Positions 25,375 through 33,954 of a stretch of 42,276 nt of DNA are shown piece by piece. Position 1 is the stretch's first letter; each line of letters begins with the position of its first letter. Source of the stretch: Orenia metallireducens (GTDB taxonomy: Bacteria > Bacillota > Halanaerobiia > Halobacteroidales > Halobacteroidaceae); NCBI RefSeq assembly GCF_003001995.1, contig NZ_PVNB01000033.1, forward strand, positions 1-42,276. Direction: 5' to 3'. The notes beneath the pieces were generated by a model. That model was not told the DNA's origin. It worked only from the letters and a program-made list of their open reading frames with translations, and ran no database searches. A program made the position numbers and the translations under genes.

Positions 25375-25590
25375 TTATTTAATATAGAAAGATAGATTAA
25401 TGACATAAATTGATTAAAATTCACTAGGTTTATATAGTTAGTAGTTTTAATTTACTCAACACAAATTTATTATAAGATTATTATCTGCCTTGATATACCT
25501 AATCTTAAGTAAGTATTAAAATATAAGCAGACTAATGATAGAAATTAATAGCTTATATTAAGTTCAGTTAAGCTATTAATATTTAAAAGG
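25375..25590. other. AT-rich spacer between the two candidate MtlR boxes
   Basis: No gene is seen. A fragment taatgaca near 25398-25405 resembles one half of the flanking 22-bp boxes. Nothing else stands out in the stretch, nor in 25613-25753. Confidence 0.4.
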
Positions 25591-25612
25591 ATGTCCACAT
25601 TTGCTAATGACA
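25591..25612 (-). promoter_or_regulatory. Candidate MtlR box 2
   Basis: This 22-bp element matches box 1 at 18 of 22 positions (plus strand: atgtcca, then tgcta, then tgaca in the same spacing). It is about 290 bp upstream of the predicted mtlA start point, so if functional it would act at a distance or on another promoter. Confidence 0.4.
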
Positions 25613-25753
25613 ACCTTTAATATCATCTTGCTTAAAATTGATTAGATAGATATAAATTTAATTTTAATCTATAACTTCAACTTGCTTATTATTTAATAAT
25701 TTATAAATATAGACTAAACCAAAAGATTACTTATTATTTATTTAATGATCACT

Positions 25754-25784
25754 AAAAATAAAAAAACCAGTCCAAATAGACTGG
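25754..25784 (-). terminator. Terminator of the 100-residue gene
   Basis: The stem ccagtc / gactgg (25767-25784) is followed on the minus strand by TTTTTTTATTTTT (complement of 25754-25766): a clear intrinsic terminator isolating this gene from the mtl operon. Confidence 0.9.
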
Positions 25785-25823
25785 GCTTTTCAAATTTTGA
25801 TTATTTATCAATCTAAAAGTTGT

Positions 25824-26126
25824 CTAGTCAATAATAAAGACTTCTCCACTTTTATAGGTTATCTTTAGCTTAATCTTTTCTTCCACCTTATCAATAAACT
25901 TCAACTCAATAATATCATCTATCGAAGGTAGTGAATCTAAAGGTTTAAGCCACCCCTCTTCTATAAAGTATATCCCTTTTTTAGGAACAAACCTCAAAGA
26001 TAGGCCATAAGTTTTGTTAGAGCTTTTATTGATTATCTCTAAGGCTTTTGCTAAATCATTATATCCCTGATGAAGCTGATCTATTGCCTCAAGACTTTGA
26101 CTAATCTGCTCATCATAACTATTCAT
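25824..26126 (-). CDS. 100-residue protein of unknown function
   Basis: A small soluble, mixed-charge protein starting MNSYDEQISQSLEAIDQLHQ, with a helical first 35 residues and a beta-rich second half (LSLRFVPKKGIYFIEEGW, EEKIKLKITYKSGEVFIID). No signal peptide or membrane segment is seen and no family is recognised. The ATG lies behind GAGGAGGG and a terminator follows, so it is a genuine single gene. It sits where cdaR might be expected (just downstream of cdaA) but does not resemble CdaR, which is membrane-anchored with YbbR repeats. Confidence 0.75.
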   Translation of the reverse strand: MNSYDEQISQSLEAIDQLHQGYNDLAKALEIINKSSNKTYGLSLRFVPKKGIYFIEEGWLKPLDSLPSIDDIIELKFIDKVEEKIKLKITYKSGEVFIID

Positions 26127-26268
26127 TATGTATTTCCCTCCTCTTCTCTCTAATAATTATCATATAATTTCTATTAAAAAAGTATCTCCTCCTTTAATTT
26201 TATCAAAATTGAATATTAATTACTATAATCTCAAGACTTTATTCTATAATTTCAGTGGATAATATAAT

Positions 26269-26302
26269 ACAGTCCTACAATTAAATTTAATTGCAGGACT
26301 GT
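26269..26302 (-). terminator. Terminator after cdaA
   Basis: acagtcctacaattaaa pairs with tttaattgcaggactgt (one G-U pair in RNA), giving a 17-bp stem about 80 bp past the cdaA stop codon. The downstream sequence on the minus strand (ATTATATTATCC) is only moderately T-rich. Confidence 0.7.
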
Positions 26303-26380
26303 TTCATAAATATCTTAGCAACCAATCAAGATAATTCATAATATATAATTTTAGTACCACTGAATTTAGATTCATAATTA

Positions 26381-27133
26381 TTAACTAATATCTAACTCTT
26401 CAAATTTTGTGAATAGCTTCTCTTTCAATGCAAATTCATCTAAACCATATTTAATCTTTCCTTCATAAGTGGTAGAGACCATTCCTGTCTCTTCTGAAAC
26501 TATTATCACAAAAGCATCAGTCTCCTCAGTTATTCCTATAGCAGCTCTATGCCTTGTACCTAGACTCTGCCTTAACCTCTGATTTTTAGTCAAGGGCAGA
26601 AGACAATTTGCTGCTATTACCCTGTCTTTGTCTATGATTACAGCACCATCATGCAAAGGGCTTTTAGGCATAAAGATATTAACCAACAATTCTGGGGACA
26701 ATTTAGCATCTAATTCAACCCCTGTATCGATTATATCACGTAATCCTGTACTTCTTTTTAATACAATTAATGCCCCTATCTTATCACGACTTAGCCTCAT
26801 TACCGTTGCTACTAATTTATCAATATAGGTCTTGAATTTATCTTTTCTTGTTAAGTAATTAAGAACCTTTCCTCTACCAATCTGCTCCAAAGCCCTACGT
26901 AACTCAGGCTGAAAGACAACAGGAATAGCAATTAAAACCAATGTCTTTATCTGGTCTAACAAGGAATTAAAGATTTTAAGACCCAAAAATTTACTGGCAA
27001 ATCGAATCAAAAATAATACTAATATACCATTTAAAAGCTGAATAGCCCGTGTTTCTTTAATTAAAGTAAAGAATTTATAAGAAACTAAAATTGTAACTAT
27101 AACATCAAGAAGGATTATAATATCAAAATCCAC
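26381..27133 (-). CDS. cdaA: Diadenylate cyclase CdaA
   Basis: Makes cyclic di-AMP from two ATP at the membrane; c-di-AMP controls potassium and osmolyte balance and wall homeostasis. Three N-terminal membrane segments (residues about 5-80) precede the DAC domain, whose active-site motifs are intact: PLHDGAVIID with D162-G163-A164 and GTRHRAAIG with R194-H195-R196. 250 residues is slightly shorter than the Bacillus protein. The start is a GTG at 27131-27133 right behind GGGGGAGGT. The usual partners cdaR and glmM do not follow; a terminator does. Confidence 0.95.
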   Translation of the reverse strand: MDFDIIILLDVIVTILVSYKFFTLIKETRAIQLLNGILVLFLIRFASKFLGLKIFNSLLDQIKTLVLIAIPVVFQPELRRALEQIGRGKVLNYLTRKDKFKTYIDKLVATVMRLSRDKIGALIVLKRSTGLRDIIDTGVELDAKLSPELLVNIFMPKSPLHDGAVIIDKDRVIAANCLLPLTKNQRLRQSLGTRHRAAIGITEETDAFVIIVSEETGMVSTTYEGKIKYGLDEFALKEKLFTKFEELDIS

Positions 27134-27228
27134 CTTTTACCTCCCCCATTACTAGCATATCCATTTTAATAATCATTAGTCTTTTAACTATTATTTGCTA
27201 TTAGATCAAATAATAACTTTGCTCTTCT

Positions 27229-27984
27229 TTATTCACTAATTTCATTGATTAAGCTTCCTATTCCTTCAATCTTTACTTCTAATTTATCACCTATCTCTAC
27301 ACTTCCTACCCCTGGAGGAGTCCCAGTAGCTATTACATCACCTGGTTTTAAAGTCATTACTTGAGAGATAAAGCTAACTAATTCCTTAAGGGAAAATATC
27401 ATTTGATTGGTATTAGAATCTTGTTTAATCTCTCCATTATGAATCAACTGAATCCCTAGGTTATTTGCAGCTAACTCAGTAGCTATTACTGGTCCTAAAG
27501 GAGCAAATCCATCAAAGGACTTGGCTCTAATCCACTGACCATCTCTACTTTGTAGATCTCTGGCGGTAATATCATTAAAGCAAGTATATCCTAAAATATG
27601 TTCTTCAACCTCTGCTGGCCTTAAATCTTTAATCTCATCTTTAATAACAATAGCCAATTCTGCTTCATAGTCAACTTGTTTACTCATTTTAGGATATTTA
27701 ACCTTTTGATTAGGATTGCTTACAGCAGTTGCTGGTTTCATGAAGATAACTGGCTCTTCAGGTAGCTCTTCTCCCATTTCTTCAGCATGATCCTTATAAT
27801 TTAAACCTACACATATTATTTTGCTAGGCTCACAAGGAGCTAATAGTTCCAGATCAAGTAGTTGATAACTTTTATCAACTACTTGATAATCTTCAAAGAT
27901 ATCCCCTTTAATCTCTTTTACCTTATTTTCCTCTAAAATACCATATTTAATCTCATCTTCTGCTTTAAATCTAATCAACTTCAT
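27229..27984 (-). CDS. Fumarylacetoacetate hydrolase-family protein
   Basis: A 251-residue FAH-fold metal enzyme. Family members include fumarylpyruvate hydrolase, 2-hydroxyhepta-2,4-diene-1,7-dioate isomerase and oxaloacetate decarboxylase/tautomerase; the exact substrate cannot be told. Seen: ICVGLNYKDHAEEMG, EPVIFMKPATAV, VDYEAELAIVI with the metal-binding Glu pair, NDITARDLQSRDGQWIRAKSFD and PGDVIATGTPPGVG. The start is the ATG at 27982-27984, five bases behind AGGTGA; a GTG three codons upstream is part of that ribosome site. It precedes cdaA by 95 bp and could share its transcript. Confidence 0.9.
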   Translation of the reverse strand: MKLIRFKAEDEIKYGILEENKVKEIKGDIFEDYQVVDKSYQLLDLELLAPCEPSKIICVGLNYKDHAEEMGEELPEEPVIFMKPATAVSNPNQKVKYPKMSKQVDYEAELAIVIKDEIKDLRPAEVEEHILGYTCFNDITARDLQSRDGQWIRAKSFDGFAPLGPVIATELAANNLGIQLIHNGEIKQDSNTNQMIFSLKELVSFISQVMTLKPGDVIATGTPPGVGSVEIGDKLEVKIEGIGSLINEISE

Positions 27985-28014
27985 TTTATTCACCTACTTT
28001 TATTTTATTTAAAT

Positions 28015-28074
28015 CTGAGTTTAAGTATAGGTCTAAAAGATTTTACTCAAACTTAGACTTATCCTTGAACTTAA
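28015..28074. repeat. Inverted pair of 6-bp repeat arrays (family D) between yihY-like and FAH genes
   Basis: Left arm CTGAGT TTAAGT ATAGGT (28015-28032), right arm ACTCAA ACTTAG ACTTAT CCTTGA ACTTAA (28045-28074). The right arm covers the stop codon of the upstream gene (28071-28073). Confidence 0.65.
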
Positions 28075-29324
28075 CATTCTTCATCTAATAAATCAGTAAT
28101 TGTTAAACTATCTAAATGCTTTCTTAATTCATCCTTTACAGCAGCATATACCCCACAAACCTCTTCATCGGCAAATATCTCTTTAATAGATACCTCTTGT
28201 TTAAAGAGTAGCTGTTCACATATCTCCCATAAGGATATCCTTTGCAGAGTAGTTATTGGAATATATCTATTCTCCTTAGTAATAGTAATTAAATTCTCTG
28301 CCATTAGGCCTTTGATGTTATCTTCAATTATTTCTACAGGAATATTGATCTTATTAGCCAGACCTGCAAAGGTTATCCCCGTTGACTTCCTATCCATAAA
28401 CTCCTTACAAATTACGACTAAGATTGCAATGGGGATTATATTTTGAATACCAATTGTGATATCTTGTAGAGCATTAAAGTGGTGCAGATTAGATCTATTT
28501 TGAAAGACATAACAGATAACTGCCCCTAATAATGTAATCATCCAAATTATATATAACCAAAATAAGAAGAGAGGAATCACTGATAAGGAACCATAAATCT
28601 GATTATAGCCAACCGCATGCTTGGTATAAAGCTTATAGAGATTTTTAGCTAAATTGAATAAGAAGCCACTGATCGAACCACCCACAATAGCAGCTAAAGG
28701 CTCTACATCTGTATTAGGAATTAAATAATAGCCTACAATAAAGATTAAAAAATATGAAACAATTGAAATAAATCGAAAGATATATGTATTACCAGTAGAG
28801 ACCTCAATCAAATCAGAACTAAGATAAGAACTGATAACAGAGATGGTCAGACTCAAAGAAAGTGTGATTAAAAAAGTTCCCAGAGTAACAAAAGTCCAAA
28901 AGGCAACAAACCGCTTAAAGATGTCGCGATGCTCCTCTACTCCCCAGATCTTATTGAAGGTCATTTCAATTCTAGCTAACATAAAGACTATTACTATTAC
29001 CAAAGAGAAGAAACTGATAACTCCTAGCTGAGTAATATCTACATTAGTAACATAATCTTCTAAATATCTAATTACAATTTCACCAGTCCCAGTAGCTAAA
29101 TTCTCTAAAATAATCTCTTTTAAAGCATTGATTATCCTATCCATTCCACCAAAGATATTAAATAAGGTCATTATATAAAAAGAGAAGATTAATAATGGAA
29201 CAAGTGATAATAAAGTTGTGTAAACCAAACTCATAGCATTAACGAATATATCTACTGTCCTTGCTTTTTGATAGACTCTATAAACAAACAGCTTCCAATC
29301 GAATTTAACTACCTCTTCCAGCAT
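28071..29324 (-). CDS. YihY/BrkB-family membrane protein with C-terminal winged-helix-like domain
   Basis: A 417-residue inner-membrane protein of the YihY (formerly misnamed RNase BN) family. About six hydrophobic segments lie between residues 30 and 285, with family features TVDIFVNAMSLVYTTLLSLVPLL, AFWTFVTLGTFLITLSLSLT, YYLIPNTDVEPLAAIVGGSI and YNQIYGSLSVIPLFLFWLYI. The last 100 or so residues (GITFAGLANKINIPVEIIED, ISLWEICEQLLFKQEVSIKE) look like an Rrf2-type winged helix, present in some longer family members. Function is unknown; transport or envelope roles have been proposed for relatives. It is first before the FAH gene, with its own promoter. Confidence 0.9.
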   Translation of the reverse strand: MLEEVVKFDWKLFVYRVYQKARTVDIFVNAMSLVYTTLLSLVPLLIFSFYIMTLFNIFGGMDRIINALKEIILENLATGTGEIVIRYLEDYVTNVDITQLGVISFFSLVIVIVFMLARIEMTFNKIWGVEEHRDIFKRFVAFWTFVTLGTFLITLSLSLTISVISSYLSSDLIEVSTGNTYIFRFISIVSYFLIFIVGYYLIPNTDVEPLAAIVGGSISGFLFNLAKNLYKLYTKHAVGYNQIYGSLSVIPLFLFWLYIIWMITLLGAVICYVFQNRSNLHHFNALQDITIGIQNIIPIAILVVICKEFMDRKSTGITFAGLANKINIPVEIIEDNIKGLMAENLITITKENRYIPITTLQRISLWEICEQLLFKQEVSIKEIFADEEVCGVYAAVKDELRKHLDSLTITDLLDEEC

Positions 29325-29433
29325 TTATTTCACTCCTATTTAATAGATTAAGATCCATAAGCCATACTACTAAATATTATAGCTAGAAATCATTTAAAGT
29401 ATCACTACTATAATTTTACAATAATTTTCTCTA

Positions 29434-29462
29434 TAATTAAAGGTAAAAAACCTTTAGATCAA
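29434..29462 (-). promoter_or_regulatory. Promoter of the yihY-like gene with symmetrical spacer
   Basis: On the minus strand TTGATC (29457-29462), 17 bp, TAATTA (29434-29439). The spacer holds AAAGGT-TTTTT-ACCTTT, an inverted repeat that could be an operator. The remaining part of the gap 29325-29570 is AT-rich with a small hairpin (atctaaat / atttagat near 29489-29509). Confidence 0.45.
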
Positions 29463-29570
29463 CATTTATCTAAAAACTCAAAAATAATCTATCTAAATAC
29501 TTTATTTAGATCGAGAGACTCATCAAATAATTAAATCTAATAATAATCATATCACCTTAAATGATAATTA

Positions 29571-29605
29571 TAAAAAAAGAACAGACATAATAAAATGCCT
29601 GCTCT
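29571..29605 (-). terminator. Terminator of the lipoprotein pair
   Basis: An 11-bp stem with two G-U pairs in RNA (agaacagacat 29578-29588 with atgcctgctct 29595-29605) runs on the minus strand into T7 (complement of 29571-29577), ten bases past the stop codon. Confidence 0.9.
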
Positions 29606-29614
29606 CTAATATTC

Positions 29615-32077
29615 TTAATCTATCCAAAGTACCTCACTGATATAAGAGGATTTACTATCTAGCAATTCACTAATATTTCCTTCTACATCTACAAGATAGA
29701 TAACCCCTTGCTTAGTAGCCAAAAGCTTATCATTGTCTGCATACCAGACATAACTATTCATACCTTCAAAAATCTTTTTAACTGTATTTTGATCAAAATC
29801 ATATACATAAAGTTGACTTACTCCATCAGCATTAATAAAATTACATGATACTTTGCTTTCATCTGGTGATAATTTAAGAGAATTTCTATATTCACCCAAA
29901 TTATTAGCAGGAGTTTCTAATAATTTATTATTATTTTGTCCATCTCTATCAACGGAGTACATATAACCCATTCCCTCTGAAACGTAAGCATAAAATAGTG
30001 TCTGACTATCTGATGTCCACCACCAAGAAATTTCTTTAGCATCTGCATCACATAATTCAATTGACTGTTTATCATTCATATCCCGTAGCTTCAGTTTTCT
30101 CCTTCCCTCCACCTGTTCAACGTAAGCTAATTTTTCACCATCTAGCGATATACCTGGCCAGAAAGCAACTTGATTCTCATTAGTTAAAGGTTGTTGGTTG
30201 CTACCATCAGCGTTTGCCATATAAATTCTACTACTAGAAATACTTTCATTACCTCCAGCATCATTAGTACTGGTTTTTATTTGATAATATATCTTTCCAT
30301 CTGATCCCCAAGTTAGAGATTCATATGGAGTATTAGACTCTTTTAATTTTATTGGACTATCTCCAGATATATCATTTAAATACATTGTCGTCTTAATAGA
30401 ACCATCTGTATTCTCTTCTGCAACATAATAGCTAATATTATCAAGATTAGGAGAGATAGCATAATCCATATAATTCCCATTTAAATTAACTACCTTACTT
30501 TTAGCAAAATCAGCAATATTAATTATATTTACACTATTATCTTTGGTTTTCCAATTTACTCCCCTATAAGAAACCTTATTTTCTCCTAAATAATAAAATC
30601 TATCAAAGAACATATCTGGATTATCTTCTAATACTTTAGTTCCATCATTATTTAATAAATTCAACTTCCCATAGTCATCTGCATATACTATGTTACCTAT
30701 TATTTCTGTATCATTAATATTATCAGGTAGGTCTAGCTCACTAATGTACCAATTCCCATTTATCAATTCTAACTTAGCACTTGCCATCCCAACCATTTTT
30801 ACCACTTCTCCAGTAGAATCTATCCCACTAGCAGAGAAATTATCAGCTTCTACTTTTGCTTTATTATCATCATTCACTACAACTCTTGTATTATTCCAAT
30901 TAAATGTATCCCAATCTACATATTTCCATTCTTTTTCTCTATTACGTAAGAAGGTATCTTTATTTGCAGTCAATGGTCCCACTGTTGTATAATCACTAAT
31001 AATTTCCCTCAATAAAGAAGAATCTTCATTAAGATAAGCTGTCTCCATTTTATCTAACTGAGCATTGATTACACTTATAGCACTAATATCAGATTCATCT
31101 ATTGCAATCTCTGCATATTCAGAAGTTTCTCCACCTACAGTATCTCTATCATAAGCCTCTACCCAATAATAATAAGTTCCACTAATTAATAATCTATCTG
31201 TATATGAGTTTTCATCTACATCCGCAATTCTTTTAGCAGTAGCATAATTGGGTTCATCACTTTTATAAACCAAATAGAAATCCGCTTCACCTAAGGAATC
31301 CCAAGTTAAATTTACAGTTCCATTATCTAATATCGCTTCTAAATTCTCTACTTTTCCAGGACCATTCTGTAGTTCAATGTCAATCCCAGTATCTGTATCC
31401 TTTAAAAGAAAACTAAACTCATTAACACGATCAGGTAATACATATACCCCTTCTTGTTTAATACTCTTATCACCTATATTAAATATGACATCCCATCTTC
31501 GAGCAGAAACATCTTCCAGTTTAATAGTTCCTTCTCCATCTGTCCACTCAATCTTTTCAGCATGCCTTTCACTTCTACGTGGATATTCTAATACAATTTC
31601 AGTATCTACATCTGCAGGATTCCATCCAAACTCAGTACTAACCTTTACCTCTACTTCTCCAGTAGCTAAACTGAGCAGAATCTTCTTGTTCTTAACTACT
31701 TCTCCTGCACCTAAACTTAAATCTTCACTTCCTTTATAAGCTACATATTCTTGTTCCCCAATTACTTCAATAGCTTCACCTACTACAGTATAATCACCTG
31801 GGCTTAGCTTGAAACTAGCTTTATCATCAAGAGAAGTCAATTCTTGTGTATCTATTACCTTCTCATCTTGTTTTACCTTAATCACATATTTACTAACATT
31901 AATCTCTTCACCAATATTTTGAGTTAAACTTGCTGAACTAAGACCTATTTCTACCATAGCTTCTTCTCCAACCTTAGGGGTATCACCACTACTACTACAT
32001 CCAGTAAGTAATCCTAAACTTACTAAAAGTACCAACGATATTACTATTAATTTTTGATTTCTAATTATATTAGTCAT
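29615..32077 (-). CDS. Lipoprotein with Fn3, NTF2-like and TolB-like propeller regions
   Basis: An 820-residue exported lipoprotein: lipobox LLTGC with lipid-modified Cys27. Residues about 30-230 hold beta-rich domains (LSPGDYTVVGEAIEV, TGEVEVKVSTEFGWNPADV). A fibronectin type III-like domain follows at about 240-332 (NGPGKVENLEA, VNLTWDSLGEADFYLVYKS, GTYYYWVEAYDR). About 335-455 looks like an NTF2/SnoaL-like fold (LDKMETAYLNEDSSLLREII ... NGNWYISELDLP). The rest is a TolB/PD40-type beta-propeller with repeats such as MANADGSNQQPLTNENQ, GISLDGEKLAYV and LKLSPDESKVSCNF. No enzymatic motif is seen; a binding or scaffold role at the envelope is likely. It follows a related lipoprotein by 19 bp. 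Confidence 0.85.
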   Translation of the reverse strand: MTNIIRNQKLIVISLVLLVSLGLLTGCSSSGDTPKVGEEAMVEIGLSSASLTQNIGEEINVSKYVIKVKQDEKVIDTQELTSLDDKASFKLSPGDYTVVGEAIEVIGEQEYVAYKGSEDLSLGAGEVVKNKKILLSLATGEVEVKVSTEFGWNPADVDTEIVLEYPRRSERHAEKIEWTDGEGTIKLEDVSARRWDVIFNIGDKSIKQEGVYVLPDRVNEFSFLLKDTDTGIDIELQNGPGKVENLEAILDNGTVNLTWDSLGEADFYLVYKSDEPNYATAKRIADVDENSYTDRLLISGTYYYWVEAYDRDTVGGETSEYAEIAIDESDISAISVINAQLDKMETAYLNEDSSLLREIISDYTTVGPLTANKDTFLRNREKEWKYVDWDTFNWNNTRVVVNDDNKAKVEADNFSASGIDSTGEVVKMVGMASAKLELINGNWYISELDLPDNINDTEIIGNIVYADDYGKLNLLNNDGTKVLEDNPDMFFDRFYYLGENKVSYRGVNWKTKDNSVNIINIADFAKSKVVNLNGNYMDYAISPNLDNISYYVAEENTDGSIKTTMYLNDISGDSPIKLKESNTPYESLTWGSDGKIYYQIKTSTNDAGGNESISSSRIYMANADGSNQQPLTNENQVAFWPGISLDGEKLAYVEQVEGRRKLKLRDMNDKQSIELCDADAKEISWWWTSDSQTLFYAYVSEGMGYMYSVDRDGQNNNKLLETPANNLGEYRNSLKLSPDESKVSCNFINADGVSQLYVYDFDQNTVKKIFEGMNSYVWYADNDKLLATKQGVIYLVDVEGNISELLDSKSSYISEVLWID

Positions 32078-32096
32078 TAACTCACCCTTTCTTATC

Positions 32097-33791
32097 TTAA
32101 TTAATATTTACTTCTACCCTATCAGAAATTTCACTTGCCAAACCATTACTATTATAAGCCTCAATCCAATAGTAATAAGTACCCTTTTCTAAGCTCTTAT
32201 CTTGATATGATCTTTCATCAACAACATTTACGCGTTTAGCAGTCTTATAGCTTGTCCCATTACTCCTATAAACAAAGTAGTATACTACATCTTCAACCTC
32301 AGTCCAAACCAACTCTACATCTCTACTACTAACTGTAGCAGTTATATTACTTACTTTTGCTGGTCCGTCTTCCAGTTCTAAACCAGGAATACTCACCCCT
32401 TCTAAAGTTATAAGTTTAAACTCAAGGGTCTTAGTAACGTTTTCATTTAATGATATTTGACCTATATAAACTACAGTACCAACTTGATCTCTACTCACCT
32501 TTTTGCTTTCAGGTACTTCCCAACCAGCAATCTTTTCTCGACTTCCATCAGAGTTTAGCTGATAAGCCTCAATCCAGTCTATTTGCTTACCTTCATTCTC
32601 TAAAGTAGGTAATGGAGTAGATTCACCAATCAATCTTTCTACCTCTAATCTTCCTATTATCTTTAGCTCTTCTACATCACAACTACCTGTTACATCTCCA
32701 TTCCCTTCATTAATTACAGTTGTTGAATCTTTAACTTTATCATTTACTACTACCTCTTCTATACTTCCACTATTCTCTATACTGGTATCTTTAGCACTCT
32801 CACCCACATTAACTTTAGTAACTTCGGTATTTTGGTTATTTCTTACTTTTATATTTTTAGCATCTACATTTACTTCATTAATTTGACTATCTTCATTCTC
32901 TAATTCAGTATCGCCCCCTTCTATAATTACTTTTCCTTTAATTATGGTGTTATTCTTATTCTTTACCTTCGTTCCTTCTGCCTTAACTGTAATATCTTCA
33001 AGTGTACTACCATCATTTTCTATAATAATATTAATAGCATCAGCTTCTATAGTAATTGAAGATACTTTACTCCCAGGTCTATTATTAAAGGAACACCCTG
33101 TTTTATCTTCAATACTTACATCACTTAGAATACCAGAATTGTAAAATGAGTTAGATGATACATCTTCAATTATCGTTCTTCCTGTAATAGCAGCTTTATT
33201 ATCTATTTCAGCCTCTGGAGCATTTACGGTTAAATCACCATCAATAGTTCCTTCACTAATAACTAATCTTCCAAAACCCTCAATTGGAGCTTCACTAGTG
33301 CCAATTGAAAGATTAGCAGTTAATGTTTTAGAATTAAGATTTAAATCAGCTATTCTAGTAAGAGTAATATCTGATGAGACCTTAATATCACTACCTAAAA
33401 TAATAGTATTAACACTCTCATCATTAATTGCCTCTAATAATTCACTTTCACTATTTACAACCTCCTGATGTGATTTATTAAAGATAACTGTTACTCCCCT
33501 ATCCTTGTCCATTAGAACTTTAGCTTTAAATGAATTGTTTTCAATAGGGCTGGCCCCTTTCCACTCTACTATATACCCTTCCTCAGTCTCGGCAGTTAGA
33601 GTCACTGTTTCCCCCTTATGATATGTATGAGTACCTGCAGATGGAACGACTGAACCAGCACCTTCTACGCTAATAGTTAGAGTGTATTCTTCTTTCGTTA
33701 TTCCACCATCACTACCTGATGAACACCCTGGTAGTAGGCTAAGTAATAAAACCAAAACAATACCAAACACGACCTTATGCCATATCTTCAT
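32097..33791 (-). CDS. Lipoprotein with InlB-B-like repeat, beta-helix-like region and Fn3 domain
   Basis: A 564-residue exported lipoprotein with lipobox LLPGC (Cys23). Residues about 36-108 match the divergent InlB B-repeat pattern (YTLTISVEGAGSVVPSAGTH, KGETVTLTAETEEGYIVEWK). About 115-390 is a run of short repeating strands rich in N, T, I and V (DITVKAEGTKVKNKNNTIIK, SQINEVNVDAKNIKV), suggesting a right-handed beta-helix or bactofilin-like stack. An Fn3 domain closes the protein (about 475-564, DGPAKVSNITA, GTYYYWIEAYNSNG) and is clearly related to that of the next gene. The ATG follows AAAGGGGGT. The pair probably forms one operon; function is unknown, surface or envelope binding is inferred. 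Confidence 0.85.
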   Translation of the reverse strand: MKIWHKVVFGIVLVLLLSLLPGCSSGSDGGITKEEYTLTISVEGAGSVVPSAGTHTYHKGETVTLTAETEEGYIVEWKGASPIENNSFKAKVLMDKDRGVTVIFNKSHQEVVNSESELLEAINDESVNTIILGSDIKVSSDITLTRIADLNLNSKTLTANLSIGTSEAPIEGFGRLVISEGTIDGDLTVNAPEAEIDNKAAITGRTIIEDVSSNSFYNSGILSDVSIEDKTGCSFNNRPGSKVSSITIEADAINIIIENDGSTLEDITVKAEGTKVKNKNNTIIKGKVIIEGGDTELENEDSQINEVNVDAKNIKVRNNQNTEVTKVNVGESAKDTSIENSGSIEEVVVNDKVKDSTTVINEGNGDVTGSCDVEELKIIGRLEVERLIGESTPLPTLENEGKQIDWIEAYQLNSDGSREKIAGWEVPESKKVSRDQVGTVVYIGQISLNENVTKTLEFKLITLEGVSIPGLELEDGPAKVSNITATVSSRDVELVWTEVEDVVYYFVYRSNGTSYKTAKRVNVVDERSYQDKSLEKGTYYYWIEAYNSNGLASEISDRVEVNIN

Positions 33792-33954
33792 TTTTACCCC
33801 CTTTTTGAATTAAAATGATTTAATTTGTAAATATATATCATTATAAGTATTATATACTACGCATTCATTTTCCTGCATGAAGTTGTATTTTTTGATTATA
33901 TAAAGCTCAATTTACAAATTATTCAAAATATTAATTAAAATTATTGATAAATGT
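33792..33954. other. Leader region of the lipoprotein operon
   Basis: On the minus strand several TATAAT-type hexamers occur (for example at 33849-33854) but no -35 at proper spacing is convincing, so the promoter cannot be fixed. No gene or RNA family is recognised. Confidence 0.4.

Noticed and set aside
26182-26195. Strong AAAGGAGGAG ribosome-like site on the minus strand
   Set aside because: No start codon occurs at a usable distance (it is followed by TTTTTTAATAG); the 100-residue gene downstream has its own site.
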